A stretch of DNA of 64,000 nt, taken from assembly GCF_000282455.1 (NCBI RefSeq), contig NZ_AKJG01000158.1, positions 1 through 64,000 of the forward strand, written 5' to 3'. This stretch comes from Pseudomonas sp. GM74. Lineage in GTDB: Bacteria; Pseudomonadota; Gammaproteobacteria; Pseudomonadales; Pseudomonadaceae. The first letter of the stretch is position 1, and each line of letters starts with the position of its first letter. Position numbers and translations under genes: made by a program. The notes under the pieces were generated by a model, which saw only the letters and a list, made by a program, of their open reading frames with translations, was not told where the DNA came from and ran no database searches. Below, piece after piece: positions 1 through 9,183 of the stretch.

Positions 1-1439
1 ATCGGCTCGCCCGCCAGTCGGGTCGAGGTAACCTGTTGCGGCGACAACTTGCTCAACAAGGCTTTCTGCTCCGGATTGGCCTTGGCGTCGACCCGTACCG
101 AAAACGGCTCACCCAGTTCGTCGGTCAAGGCACGGTACGCCTGGCTCGGGTCGCGGCCGGTACGGGCGGTCATCTCGGCGGCCAGCAGGGCCGGAATCAA
201 ACCGTCCTTGTCGGTGCTCCAGACGCCGCCGTCCTTGCGCAGGAACGAGGCACCGGCGCTTTCTTCGCCGCCAAAACCCAGGGAGCCATCGAACAGGCCG
301 TCAGCAAACCATTTGAAACCGACCGGCACTTCGTACAGGCGACGACCCAGGCGCTTGGCCACTCGATCGATCAAGCCGCTGCTGACCACGGTTTTTCCCA
401 CGGCGGCATCGGCACGCCATTGCGGACGGTTCTGGAACAGGTAGTCGATGGCAACGGCGAGATAATTGTTCGGCGCCAGCAAGCCACCAGACGGCGTGAC
501 GATGCCATGGCGGTCGTGGTCCGGATCGCAGGCAAACGCCACGTCGAAGCGTTCTTTCAGGCCGATCAGACCTTGCATGGCGTGGCTGGACGATGGGTCC
601 ATGCGGATCTGGCCGTCCCAGTCGACGGTCATGAAACGGAAGGTCGGGTCGACCTCTTTGTTCACCACGTCCAGGTCCAGGCGGTAATGCTCGGCAATCG
701 CCGACCAGTAGCGCACCCCTGCTCCACCCAGCGGATCGACACCCAGGCGCAGCTTGGCGTCGCGGATGGCGTCGAAGTCGATCACGTTGATCAGATCGGC
801 GACATAGGTGTTGAGGTAGTCGTGACGATGGGTGGTGCTGGCCTTCAACGCCTGCTCGTAGCTGATGCGCTTGACGCCAGCGAGCTTGTTGGCCAGCAGT
901 TCGTTGGCCTTGGCTTCGATCCACTTGGTGATATGGGTATCGGCCGGGCCACCGTTGGTTGGGTTGTACTTGTAGCCACCGCTTTGCGGCGGGTTGTGGG
1001 ACGGCGTGATGACAATGCCGTCCGCCAGGCCGCTGGTGCGACCACGGTTGTAGCACAGAATCGCATGGGAAATGGCCGGTGTCGGCGTGTACTCGTCGCC
1101 AGCGGCAATCATCACGGTCACGCCGTTGGCCGCCAGTACTTCGAGGGCGCTGGCGCCGGCCGGCGTGGACAGCGCGTGGGTGTCGATACCGACAAACAGC
1201 GGGCCATCGATACCTTGAGCTTCGCGGTACAGGCAGATCGCCTGGCTGATCGCCAGCACGTGCCATTCGTTGAAACTCAAGTCAAACGAGCTGCCCCGGT
1301 GCCCGGACGTGCCGAAGGCAACGCGCTGGGTCGAAATCGCGGCATCAGGCTGGCCGGTGTAATAGGCCGTTACCAGTCGCGGGATGTCGACCAACAATTC
1401 TGCCGGTGCCGGTTTACCCGCAAAAGGACTGAGTGTCAT
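1..1439 (-). CDS. pgm: Phosphoglucomutase, alpha-D-glucose specific (3' part cut off by window edge)
   Basis: Interconverts glucose-1-phosphate and glucose-6-phosphate in the cytosol, feeding polysaccharide and trehalose precursors. About 479 residues are visible; the family is near 547, so the C-terminal end lies left of base 1. The minus-strand reading opens with MTLSPFAGKPAPAELLVDI, then shows FGTSGHRGS near residue 43 and the phosphoserine loop VITPSHNPP, followed by the metal-binding segment with DPDHDRHG and the sugar-binding GFGGEESAG. These are the hallmarks of the Pgm branch of the phosphohexomutases. The ATG at 1439 has AGAGGT about 6 bases upstream. No stop is seen in the frame, which is why it runs to the edge. 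The large plus-strand open frames over it are antisense shadows of GC-rich coding DNA. Confidence 0.95.
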   Translation of the reverse strand, partial: MTLSPFAGKPAPAELLVDIPRLVTAYYTGQPDAAISTQRVAFGTSGHRGSSFDLSFNEWHVLAISQAICLYREAQGIDGPLFVGIDTHALSTPAGASALEVLAANGVTVMIAAGDEYTPTPAISHAILCYNRGRTSGLADGIVITPSHNPPQSGGYKYNPTNGGPADTHITKWIEAKANELLANKLAGVKRISYEQALKASTTHRHDYLNTYVADLINVIDFDAIRDAKLRLGVDPLGGAGVRYWSAIAEHYRLDLDVVNKEVDPTFRFMTVDWDGQIRMDPSSSHAMQGLIGLKERFDVAFACDPDHDRHGIVTPSGGLLAPNNYLAVAIDYLFQNRPQWRADAAVGKTVVSSGLIDRVAKRLGRRLYEVPVGFKWFADGLFDGSLGFGGEESAGASFLRKDGGVWSTDKDGLIPALLAAEMTARTGRDPSQAYRALTDELGEPFSVRVDAKANPEQKALLSKLSPQQVTSTRLAGEP

Positions 1440-1550
1440 GCAAAACCTCTGGAATAGAGTGGTTCAGGAATTGGGTCGCAGTTTACTGGCAGTTTGACCG
1501 CAAGGCGATGGGATCGATCCAACACAGTGGAGGTTGTTATTTTTTGTCAC

Positions 1551-2951
1551 TCACTCGATTGATTCCAGGCGCAGCGCATCCCCCAGCAATCCCAGTGCGG
1601 CCGCCAGGTTGTGATCGCCGCCGAAGGTATGGCTCAGGCGCAAATGCTGCCCGTGCAGGCCGTGGAGGCTGAAAAGCTCGCCTGGCGCGATGACCACCTG
1701 ATGCGCCAACAGGCGCTGGAACACACGACGGACATTGACCCGACGCAACGAGCGCGCCCAGACCGTTGCACCACCTTCTGGCTCGACGAAATGCAAGGCA
1801 TCTCCCAATCGCTCCTGCAACAGCAGGGTCATTTGACTCTTGCGCTCCTTGAGCAGCCGTCGCAGTACCAGCAGGTGTTGATCGATGCGCCCGCTGCTGT
1901 ACAAGCGGGCGATGGCTTTCTGGCGAATCGGCGAGAGTCGGAAGGAACGCAGCAGAAAGTGCCGTTGCAGTTCAGCACTCAAATGCCTTGAAAGCAGATA
2001 ACCGTAGGGCGCCTCAGGCCCGATGATTTTCTCGAACGTGGAAAACACCATTAGCCGTTCAGGGTCCAGCAAGTCTCGAAACCGCACGCAGCCCAGGTCG
2101 AATCCAAGTTCGCCATAGCAGTCGTTTTCCAACACCCAACTGTCATGCGCGGCCAGAAGCCGGGCAATGGCCTGCCTGTTATCGTCGGGCGCCAGGCTGC
2201 CACGGGGCATGTTCAGGGCCGATGACAGCATCACCAGCCTTACCGGTTCGGTATCGAGCAACATTTCAAGACGTTGCGGATCCAGGCAGGCATCGGTTTG
2301 CACAGGCAACTCGATCACCCGCACGCTGGCGGCTTGAAACAAGCGCAGGATCGTCCAGTCGCACGGAGATTCGACCACCACCGTGGCGTCTTTCAAGCCC
2401 AGCACGGCGATCAGGATTTCCAGTACGCCGCGAAGGTCAGCGCCGATGTAGACATCATCGGCGTGCCAGTAACGCATGGGCGACGTGGTGTAGCGTGCTG
2501 CCAGGGCTGCGCGCAATTCGAGTTCGCCACAAGGTTGCGAAGGCGACTGCGGCTGGCGGGGATACTGACGCAGCAACTCCCGCTCCAGCAGCAACAAAGG
2601 ACTGTCGAGCGGCTGCAGCAACGCCGGTTCATCGGCGCTCAGGACCAGCACTCCCGGGCGCCTGGCATTGACGTAGACCGCTTCCAGCAAGTCGCTGCCG
2701 CTGTCCTGCAGGTTGATCGAGGACACCGGCAACGCGTAGTAACCAGACTTGGCCACTGAATAGACGCGCCCTTCTTTCTCCAGCAGCGAATAGGCGTACT
2801 GAATGGTCGAGATCGACACATTGAGGCGCTCCGCCAGGTGCCGCAGCGACGGCAGGCGGATGCGCGAATCCCCTTCAGACTCGTTGATCAGGCTGACCAG
2901 GTATCGATAAACCGCCTGATAGGCGAAATCCGTTTCTCGTGGACCTTTCAT
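1551..2951 (-). CDS. MocR-type regulator (GntR winged helix fused to aminotransferase-like domain)
   Basis: Predicted transcription regulator of 466 residues. The N-terminal part (about 13-75) is a GntR winged helix with LPSLRHLAERLNVSISTIQ as recognition region. The rest is a fold-type I PLP-dependent aminotransferase-like effector domain. The expected PLP residues are present: Asp277 in ENDCYGELGFD and Lys308 in STFEKIIGPEAPYGY. MocR proteins usually sense PLP or an amino-acid derivative and control a neighbouring gene. The start at 2951 is chosen because it gives the standard MocR N-terminus; the frame stays open 62 codons further upstream, but that extension overlaps the upstream gene. 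It lies 40 bp downstream of an unknown 496-residue gene on the same strand, so the two probably share a transcript. Target unknown. Confidence 0.85.
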   Translation of the reverse strand: MKGPRETDFAYQAVYRYLVSLINESEGDSRIRLPSLRHLAERLNVSISTIQYAYSLLEKEGRVYSVAKSGYYALPVSSINLQDSGSDLLEAVYVNARRPGVLVLSADEPALLQPLDSPLLLLERELLRQYPRQPQSPSQPCGELELRAALAARYTTSPMRYWHADDVYIGADLRGVLEILIAVLGLKDATVVVESPCDWTILRLFQAASVRVIELPVQTDACLDPQRLEMLLDTEPVRLVMLSSALNMPRGSLAPDDNRQAIARLLAAHDSWVLENDCYGELGFDLGCVRFRDLLDPERLMVFSTFEKIIGPEAPYGYLLSRHLSAELQRHFLLRSFRLSPIRQKAIARLYSSGRIDQHLLVLRRLLKERKSQMTLLLQERLGDALHFVEPEGGATVWARSLRRVNVRRVFQRLLAHQVVIAPGELFSLHGLHGQHLRLSHTFGGDHNLAAALGLLGDALRLESIE

Positions 2952-2991
2952 GGTTGAAGGCCAACCGTTCTGGCTGAAAACCCGCCCACGC

Positions 2992-4482
2992 TCAGTGACC
3001 CGCTGACCATTCATCCTCCAGCGTGATGGCGGCATCAGGATCGCCCGGCGCATTATGCGACGCGGCCCTTTGGATAATTGCTTCGGTCGCCCCGCCACCG
3101 CCTGCGGGCGTCCACTCCATGCGGTAAAGCTGGCCAATCAGGCTGACGGGCAATCCGCTGACATCAACCATCCATTGCATGATCTGTTCGGCGACCGGGT
3201 GCCCCTGCATGGCCTTGTGCAACTCGGGCATGGCCACCAGCATGCCCGGATGGCACTGACGCAGAAAACGCTCGAGCCCCGCGCCGTTTTCGATAAAGGG
3301 CGCAAAAAGCAGGCACACCAGTTGTGCTTCGCTCAGCCCCAGGTTCTTTTGTGTCTCGGCCGCCGCTCGGGCGCGCAACTCGGCCAATGTCGCCGGATTG
3401 CCGAAGACCTCGATGGCCTGCTCGCACAATCGCTCGGGCAAGTGCTTGCGACGCATCATCACCAAGGCACCTTGCAGGTATTGCGCAACACCGGATTCGT
3501 AATTTCGATTCTGCACGAAGCACGCATGCAACCCTCGGATGTGCGCCGTGATCAACGGGCTGACGAATTCGTTGTCGCTGATCTGCGCGGACAGTTCGTC
3601 TGGCTGGAAGCCGAGAAACTCGGTCAACAATGGCCAACGCTCGTCCGGGTTGCTGACCAGCAGGTCGTGAATATCGATGCAGGCCGTACGACGACAGGTC
3701 TCGAAGTGCTCTTGCGGACGCCACGGGGCCTGGCCGTAATCGGCGTAGAACGCTTGATAACAGTCGCTGCCCAGCTCATCGAGCAATGCAAACAACCCCG
3801 CATAACCGGCCTCGCCCGTGTGGGAAAACTGGAGCCCGGCCTTGGTGGCGGCACGTTTCAAACCCTCGATGAAATGCTTCTGCTGGCGCGGCGTGTCACT
3901 GATGAGCAAGGCGTCGACACCACCGTCCCAGCGGGCGATTTGTCCGTAGAACTCGCCTGTGGCCAGATAACCGTCGTCCCACAGGTCGAACCCGCCGCGC
4001 CACTCCCGGCGATGGCTGATCAGCAGCAGGTTCAGGCGGCTGGATTCGCGGCCGGCGTCGGAAATCGGCGTCTGGTGGTTGAACGGCAAGACCTCCCGAT
4101 CATCGACCATCAACACCTCGACCCGGGGATCGTCATAGACAAACAACGCGCTGTTGGTCCGGTGCATGTTTTCCACGGCCGCGCAGTTTGTTCCGTTCAA
4201 CCGTAACGAGGCGATGCGTAACTGGAATGTCGCCGGTGTCCGCGTGGCGATGGTCAATTGCGCGGCACGCAACAGTGCCAGGGTGTAGCAGTTGTCTCGG
4301 GTCCCGGACTGGATCGCCAACACCTTGTAATCGCCAATGCGCTCCATGCCCCCGGCCGCGACTGCCAGGCGCTGAATCAACAATTGCAATGCAGTGCGTT
4401 CGGCACGGGAGAAAAAACCCAGCAATCGCTGCAGCACTTGTTGATAGACATAGTTCATCGCTTGGTCATGGATGCTGGTCAT
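2992..4482 (-). CDS. Unrecognised 496-residue protein upstream of the MocR gene
   Basis: I do not recognise the family. The frame is clean, 496 codons, with codon use like its neighbours. The protein looks soluble: no signal peptide, no membrane segment. The N-terminal third (MTSIHDQAMNYVYQQVLQRL onward) is helical and Leu-rich. The middle holds an aromatic-rich stretch with several Cys and His (CYQAFYADYG, ETCRRTACIDIHDLL). The C-terminal 60 residues are low in complexity (PAGGGGATEA) and acidic at the end (ITLEDEWSAGH). The start at 4482 has a weak AGGT about 9 bases before it; Met9 is an alternative. It is followed after 40 bp by the MocR regulator on the same strand. The pairing suggests a regulated cytosolic protein, but its function cannot be read from sequence. 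Confidence 0.7.
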   Translation of the reverse strand: MTSIHDQAMNYVYQQVLQRLLGFFSRAERTALQLLIQRLAVAAGGMERIGDYKVLAIQSGTRDNCYTLALLRAAQLTIATRTPATFQLRIASLRLNGTNCAAVENMHRTNSALFVYDDPRVEVLMVDDREVLPFNHQTPISDAGRESSRLNLLLISHRREWRGGFDLWDDGYLATGEFYGQIARWDGGVDALLISDTPRQQKHFIEGLKRAATKAGLQFSHTGEAGYAGLFALLDELGSDCYQAFYADYGQAPWRPQEHFETCRRTACIDIHDLLVSNPDERWPLLTEFLGFQPDELSAQISDNEFVSPLITAHIRGLHACFVQNRNYESGVAQYLQGALVMMRRKHLPERLCEQAIEVFGNPATLAELRARAAAETQKNLGLSEAQLVCLLFAPFIENGAGLERFLRQCHPGMLVAMPELHKAMQGHPVAEQIMQWMVDVSGLPVSLIGQLYRMEWTPAGGGGATEAIIQRAASHNAPGDPDAAITLEDEWSAGH

Positions 4483-5030
4483 CTTTATTTACCTGATACT
4501 CGTAAGTTAAATATCGTGCACACAGCAAATCCCGTTGGACTGTCTGCACGAATGGAGTCATTGACTTTATTGCCAAATGCTAACACTTGAATTTTATTGA
4601 AAACATCTGAAATGATCGCCACACCCCCTCTTTTCAGCGGCAAATGTGAAGCTGAGGCGCCCGGATGGCAAGGGCTTGTTCGTTTTAAACCAGAGTCCTA
4701 GGAAATATCCGACAAGGTCCCACAGACACTTAGCACAAGAAATAAGGAAGGAAGTTGTCGCTGTCTTTTTGGCAACTAAACAACAAACTAATTTTGAGAT
4801 TTGCACCGATGGCGCACAGTGGAAAGTTTCAGCCTGACACCCAGCCATGACTCATTCCTTGAGATGAAAGTAATCATTCAATTATCAGGGCTTAGTGGCT
4901 GATTAGAAGCTACAGATTACGGACAAAAACCAGTTCAGTTGCTGAAGCGGCCTGTGGATCGACGGGGTTCGGGGCGCAAACGAAAGAGTCCGTGTGGGCA
5001 CGGACTCTTGGAGGGGCTGTTGGGTAAGTG
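4483..5030. other. Intergenic, 548 bp, AT-richer than flanks
   Basis: Separates the unknown 496-residue gene from mexS. It should carry the promoter of the leftward 496-residue gene. Apart from the hairpin terminator at 4984-5009, I see no convincing gene. Short open frames here (for example on the minus strand at 4594-4848) have no ribosome site or recognisable domain. Confidence 0.5.
4976..5009 (-). terminator. Rho-independent terminator of mexS
   Basis: A perfect 11-bp stem (AAGAGTCCGTG at 4984-4994 with its complement at 4999-5009) and a 4-base loop. On the minus strand it is followed by TTTCGTTTG. It lies 22 bp beyond the mexS stop codon. Confidence 0.85.
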
Positions 5031-6053
5031 TCAGGCCGGTTCGACCTGCAGCGCGACCCGTTCGCGACACGGGCATTCGTCCATGTAGCGGTGTGCCTCG
5101 ACAACCTCGGCAAACGGGAAGACCCGAGTCTTGAGCGGCAGCAGCACGCGGTCAGCGGTCAACTGGTTGATATCGCGCAAGGCACGTTGCAGTGCGGCCT
5201 GGTCCTGGGTGATGCCCAGCTCCGGCTTGCCCGTGAAGTTGCCGATGCAGTGCACGAAAAACTGAATGTTCTTCTGAAACGCTGCGCAGGCCGGGAAAGG
5301 CGTCTGGTTGCCACCTTGCAGGCCGTACAGCACCAGGCTGCCGCGAGGCGCCAGCACGTCGCCCAGCAACGACATCTGCGGACCGCCCAAACCATCGAAC
5401 ACCACGTCCACGCCGCGGTTATCGGTGATTTTGTTGATCCGCATCAGCAGATCTTCTTCCTCGGTAACGATGACTTTTTCGGCACCCAGTGACAGCAGAT
5501 ACTCACGCTCTTCTGCTGACTTGGTTGCGGCAATCACTCGAACACCCAAGGCCTTGCCCAGTTGTACGAACGAAGGTCCGGCGCAATGACTCGCGTCAGT
5601 CACCAGGGCGAATTGCCCGGGCTTGACCCGTGCCAGGTCAGCATAAGCGAAATAGGCGACCAACAGCGGCGTGTAATGCACGCTGGCTTCGATCGGGGTA
5701 AGTACGTCCGGGTAACGGGTCAGCGACGAGCGCGGCAGTACGATCAGTTCGCCGTAGACCGGATAGTCGTTCGGGCTTTGGGCCGGGAAACTGGCGACCT
5801 TGTCACCTATCGCCAGGTCATCGACACCCTCACCGACAGCCGTGACGATACCGGCCATTTCCTGGCCAAGGCCGGAAGGCAGATGGGCGCGGGACGACGC
5901 CAGGTTCTGGCGCCAGAGCGTGTCATACCAACTGATGCCGATCGCTTCGACGCGCACCTGCACTTCGCCCGGTGCAGGCAGAGCCGTCGCATGCTCTTCG
6001 CATTTGAGCACCTCGGCTGGACCAAACTTGTGAAAACGAATCGTGCGGGACAT
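5031..6053 (-). CDS. mexS: Zinc-type alcohol dehydrogenase/quinone oxidoreductase MexS
   Basis: A 340-residue NAD(P)-dependent oxidoreductase of the medium-chain dehydrogenase family. It opens MSRTIRFHKFGPAEVLK, virtually as in P. aeruginosa MexS, and shares PSGLGQEMAG, ATKSAEERE and the GLGGPQMSLLGD region. It lies divergently beside mexT, as in P. aeruginosa. There, MexS is thought to detoxify an electrophilic or redox-active metabolite that activates MexT, so that loss of MexS switches on MexEF-OprN. The start at 6053 is preferred over an in-frame Met 18 codons upstream because it matches the family N-terminus. A strong hairpin terminator follows the stop. Confidence 0.92.
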   Translation of the reverse strand: MSRTIRFHKFGPAEVLKCEEHATALPAPGEVQVRVEAIGISWYDTLWRQNLASSRAHLPSGLGQEMAGIVTAVGEGVDDLAIGDKVASFPAQSPNDYPVYGELIVLPRSSLTRYPDVLTPIEASVHYTPLLVAYFAYADLARVKPGQFALVTDASHCAGPSFVQLGKALGVRVIAATKSAEEREYLLSLGAEKVIVTEEEDLLMRINKITDNRGVDVVFDGLGGPQMSLLGDVLAPRGSLVLYGLQGGNQTPFPACAAFQKNIQFFVHCIGNFTGKPELGITQDQAALQRALRDINQLTADRVLLPLKTRVFPFAEVVEAHRYMDECPCRERVALQVEPA

Positions 6054-6323
6054 CACAAACCTCGCCAATTGAACCTCTAATGCCTTGAACTCTAGCTGGG
6101 CTTTCAACCCAACACTATCTGTGGCTATTAATAGTCGACATGCCTGTCATTGATTCCGCAGCGGCGGCAACATCGTCAAATGTCGTAAGAAACCGAAGCA
6201 GCCTTTGTAGGAAAAACTGAATTACCCGGTGCAGAGTACCAGCCTTTCCCCGTAATATTCCTGCTGGCCATTGTTCTCATATGGCCGCCCACGTCAAGTT
6301 TGCTGACTCTGCCAGGACTCCAG
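6054..6323. promoter_or_regulatory. Divergent mexS-mexT control region
   Basis: 270 bp between the divergent starts. In P. aeruginosa MexT also activates mexS from this region. The best LysR-type candidate I can find is the dyad around GTCGAC at 6134-6139, flanked by AT-rich arms. It matches the published MexT consensus only partly, so the exact operator is not assigned. Confidence 0.4.
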
Positions 6324-7238
6324 ATGAATCGTAATGACCTGCGTCGTGTCGACCTGAACCTGTTGATCGTTTTCGAAACATTGATGCACGAGCGCAGCGT
6401 GACCCGTGCTGCGGAAAAACTGTTCCTCGGCCAGCCAGCCATCAGTGCGGCGCTCTCGCGCCTGCGCGGTTTGTTCGATGACCCCTTGTTTGTGCGTACA
6501 GGCCGCAGCATGGAGCCGTCCGCCAGGGCGGTCGAGATCTTCGCCCTGCTCTCGCCGGCACTGGATTCGATTTCCACCGCCGTCAGCCGTGCGGCCGAGT
6601 TCGATCCTGCCACAAGTACCGCCGTGTTCCGCATCGGCCTTTCGGACGACGTCGAGTTCGCCTTGCTGCCCATGCTGCTCAAGCGCCTGCGTGCCGAATC
6701 GCCGGGGATTGTTCTGGTGGTGCGTCGGGTCAACTACATCCTGATGCCGGGGTTGCTGGCATCAGGTGAGATATCCATCGGTGTCAGCTACACCACCGAC
6801 CTGCCGGCCAACGCCAAGCGCAAGGTACTGCGCCGCAGCCAGCCGAAGCTGTTGCGTGCCGACACCGTGCCGGGGCCGTTAAGCCTGGATGATTACTGTG
6901 CTCGCCCCCATGCACTGGTGTCGTTCGCCGGCGACCTCAGCGGCTTTATTGACGAAGAACTGGAAAAACTCGGACGCAAGCGGCATGTAGTGCTCGCCGT
7001 GCCGCAGTTCAATGGGTTGAGCACTCTGCTCGCGGGCACTGACATCGTGGCGACGGTACCCGATTACACGGCCGATGCACTGACCGCCGCCGGCGGAGTG
7101 CGGGCCGAAGATCCGCCGCTGCCGGTGCGCAGTTTCGAGTTGCACATGGCTTGGCGCGGATCGCAGGATAATGATCCGGGGGAGCGCTGGTTGAGGTCGC
7201 GGATACAGATGTTTTTTGGCGACCCTGAGAGTCTCTAG
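6324..7238 (+). CDS. mexT: LysR-type activator MexT
   Basis: A 304-residue LysR regulator; activator of mexEF-oprN and mexS. The N-terminus MNRNDLRRVDLNLLIVFE and the HTH around residues 20-45 (SVTRAAEKLFLGQPAISAAL) are almost identical to P. aeruginosa MexT, as are SFAGDLSGF and the C-terminal MAWRGSQDNDPGERWLRSRI. The segment encoding LFLGQPAIS, where P. aeruginosa strains often carry an inactivating 8-bp duplication, is here in the uninterrupted reading frame, so the protein should be functional. The frame extends 8 codons upstream of the chosen ATG, but MNRND is the family start. In P. aeruginosa mexE follows directly. Here a leftward hipBA pair intervenes, and mexT converges on hipA across 138 bp in which I see no strong terminator. 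Confidence 0.95.
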   Translation: MNRNDLRRVDLNLLIVFETLMHERSVTRAAEKLFLGQPAISAALSRLRGLFDDPLFVRTGRSMEPSARAVEIFALLSPALDSISTAVSRAAEFDPATSTAVFRIGLSDDVEFALLPMLLKRLRAESPGIVLVVRRVNYILMPGLLASGEISIGVSYTTDLPANAKRKVLRRSQPKLLRADTVPGPLSLDDYCARPHALVSFAGDLSGFIDEELEKLGRKRHVVLAVPQFNGLSTLLAGTDIVATVPDYTADALTAAGGVRAEDPPLPVRSFELHMAWRGSQDNDPGERWLRSRIQMFFGDPESL

Positions 7239-7376
7239 CGCCGTCGAGCAGGCTGTTTATCTGATCATTCCTGCCTTTTGATAGACCGAACACCAACATC
7301 TTCGACAGCACAGGACCCTACATGCTCGAAGCACACGGCAGCATCGATTATGAGAGTCGCCCGCTCCTCACGATCT

Positions 7377-8663
7377 TTAACGGCGACCGCTGCCCGCATG
7401 ACCGCGGTGTAACCGAGCTACGTTCTGATCGATGCGGCCTTGGATCGTGCGCAAGGTGTCTTGAGTAATAGCCCCTGAGCATAGGTTCTCGGCGATGCTT
7501 GCAAACCGGCTCGCCACATCACAAATGCCGTCAATCATTGTGCCTGCAACGTCCGGGGGCACCTCGGCTTCCTCGGCAAGCCGAAGCATTTGCGTGCGGG
7601 AAATCGACAGGGCTTCCCCCATCACATCCATCTGGTGATATCCACCTGGCCCCTCGCAGAAGGTCACGTCGTAAGCCGGCGACAGTCTCCACTGACCGTC
7701 TTGCGACATGATGTAGGCAAAGTTCTTGGGATGATCGTCTCTGTTGTTGAACGCAACATTGAAGACGGCACGTTCGAAGGCCACCGCCATCTCTCGCACG
7801 TCGTTGGTACACATCTGTGTTGCCCGCAAGAAGTTGACGTAGTCCAACACCCCCGGAGACCGGTAATTTGCCCCCGTAAAGGCCGCAAGGCTTTGCATGG
7901 GTACGCGCAGTCCATCCCGACGGTCAAATCGCTTACTGGCAAACGCCGCCAAGCCATCAGGCAGACTGAAGTACTGCGTGTCAGGGGTCTCGATACCGCA
8001 CATGCGCAGGCATTCGGCGTAGACCGTTTCGATAGCGCACACCTCGGCATGTTCATCTTTGGCCGGGAATTTAATCAACCATGCTTCAAAGCCCGCCGTG
8101 ACGGCAGTGGTAAACCGGCCAGTTTCGGGATCGCGATAGACGAGGGCCTTAGGCCTTGCACCTTGAGGCGAGCCGCCCACCAGCAGCAACGTATGCAGGA
8201 ACTCGCCACCGTCTCCATGGAGTACTTCCTGCACTTCGGCGGCAAGCTGCTCCAGCGGGATGTGGACTTCAGACTCCTGCCCTTCGGGTGCCACTGGCTC
8301 AAACGTCATGGCCCCCATTGCATTGCTACCGATGTAGGCCAGCCGTTCCAGTGAGCCAATGCGCGCCGTGGTGAGCCCGCGGCGCCTGAACATACGGTCC
8401 ATCAGCGACATGCCCCACCCATCCGGCAAGGAGTCGTAAACAGGCCCTGGCAAGTACAGTTGGTGGTCTGGGAAATCTCGGCGCAACTGAGCCCCCTCCA
8501 ACGGCAGCGTGTAGGAGGAAAGCTCCAAGCCCCTTTGCCTGGCTTCATTGCTGTACTCGAACACGATCAGCGGGCGACCGGTCAGGGCAGTCGTGGAGAC
8601 CAGCGTGCCCCATTGCAATCGCTCACCCCAGCCCTCGTAGAAGACGTTCACCTGCTCAAGCAT
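7377..8663 (-). CDS. hipA: HipA-family serine/threonine kinase toxin
   Basis: 428 residues, close to E. coli HipA (440), a kinase that inactivates glutamyl-tRNA synthetase and induces persistence; the target of this copy is unknown. Visible kinase elements: the Gly-rich loop VGGSPQGARPKALV (about 162-175), the ATP-contacting WLIKFP (195-200), the catalytic motif NNRDDHPKN (306-314) and the metal-binding SPAYD (328-332). All look intact, so the enzyme should be active. The start at 8663 lies inside the last codons of hipB (8-bp overlap), a tight translational coupling typical of toxin-antitoxin pairs. The frame is open upstream to 8864, but only as overlap with hipB. It is transcribed against mexT. 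Confidence 0.9.
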   Translation of the reverse strand: MLEQVNVFYEGWGERLQWGTLVSTTALTGRPLIVFEYSNEARQRGLELSSYTLPLEGAQLRRDFPDHQLYLPGPVYDSLPDGWGMSLMDRMFRRRGLTTARIGSLERLAYIGSNAMGAMTFEPVAPEGQESEVHIPLEQLAAEVQEVLHGDGGEFLHTLLLVGGSPQGARPKALVYRDPETGRFTTAVTAGFEAWLIKFPAKDEHAEVCAIETVYAECLRMCGIETPDTQYFSLPDGLAAFASKRFDRRDGLRVPMQSLAAFTGANYRSPGVLDYVNFLRATQMCTNDVREMAVAFERAVFNVAFNNRDDHPKNFAYIMSQDGQWRLSPAYDVTFCEGPGGYHQMDVMGEALSISRTQMLRLAEEAEVPPDVAGTMIDGICDVASRFASIAENLCSGAITQDTLRTIQGRIDQNVARLHRGHAGSGRR

Positions 8664-8973
8664 TGCCGGACTTCCTCTTGGTACGGAGACGATTGGCGCT
8701 GTTTTCGTAGCGCCGAATATCCTCGATGGAGTCCAGCTTTGGCAGGAACAAGCCTTCAAGTTCCTTGGTTCGGCCAAGAGCCATCGCCACCCGAACGACG
8801 TTCTCGAATCCGACATTGCGCCCGGCTTCAAGATTGGACACTGTGTTTGTGCCGATGCCGGCACGCCCGGCCAGGTCGGCTTGTGTCATGTCCAGCGCCA
8901 AGCGCTCTGTGCGCAAGCGATCGCAGAGGCGCTTGACGACTTCGCTCGGCTTGCTGAAGCTTAAATCCAACAT
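8656..8973 (-). CDS. hipB: HipB-family antitoxin, Xre-type repressor
   Basis: A 105-residue DNA-binding antitoxin. Residues about 18-75 form an HTH_3/Xre domain (MTQADLAGRAGIGTNTVSNL as helix-turn-helix). The C-terminal tail is basic (RLRTKRKSGNA) and could contact HipA. HipB proteins neutralise HipA by binding it and together repress their own promoter. It is the first gene of the hipBA unit, overlapping hipA by 8 bp. A well-formed sigma-70 promoter (TTGATA, 17 bp, TATAAT) sits about 40-70 bp upstream. It is smaller than some HipB relatives, but the domain is complete. Confidence 0.9.
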   Translation of the reverse strand: MLDLSFSKPSEVVKRLCDRLRTERLALDMTQADLAGRAGIGTNTVSNLEAGRNVGFENVVRVAMALGRTKELEGLFLPKLDSIEDIRRYENSANRLRTKRKSGNA

Positions 8974-9013
8974 AGTGTGTACCTAGCCCATTCTGTGCCA
9001 GTTAGTTCCCAAA

Positions 9014-9042
9014 ATTATAGAATTAACGCATAGCCCTATCAA
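9014..9042 (-). promoter_or_regulatory. hipBA sigma-70 promoter
   Basis: On the minus strand: -35 TTGATA (9042-9037), a 17-bp spacer and a perfect -10 TATAAT (9019-9014). Transcription would begin near 9007, leaving a leader of about 33 bases before hipB. Confidence 0.7.
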
Positions 9043-9183
9043 GCGACTTAATTCCCTGAATCTGTGTCTTATCGCTTAATTTCTGGCTTTAGCCACAATC
9101 TACTGGATTTATCTACCATAAAGCTGTTCTTCGGGGATCCGGATAGCCTGGCCTGATCCTGATTGTGTAGAAGGCTGCTGGCC

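Noticed and set aside
36..1457. 473-codon plus-strand open frame
   Set aside because: Antisense to pgm, whose minus-strand translation shows all phosphoglucomutase motifs; the plus frame has no known domain.
3055..4206. 383-codon plus-strand frame opposite the 496-residue gene
   Set aside because: The minus frame is longer, has a better start and fits the operon with the MocR gene; the plus product has biased composition typical of an antisense shadow.
4594..4848. 84-codon minus frame in the 4.5-5 kb gap
   Set aside because: No ribosome site, no domain, and composition like non-coding DNA.
6131..6154. Full MexT box in the mexS-mexT gap
   Set aside because: Only partial match to the consensus in either orientation; kept as a weak note in the control-region entry.
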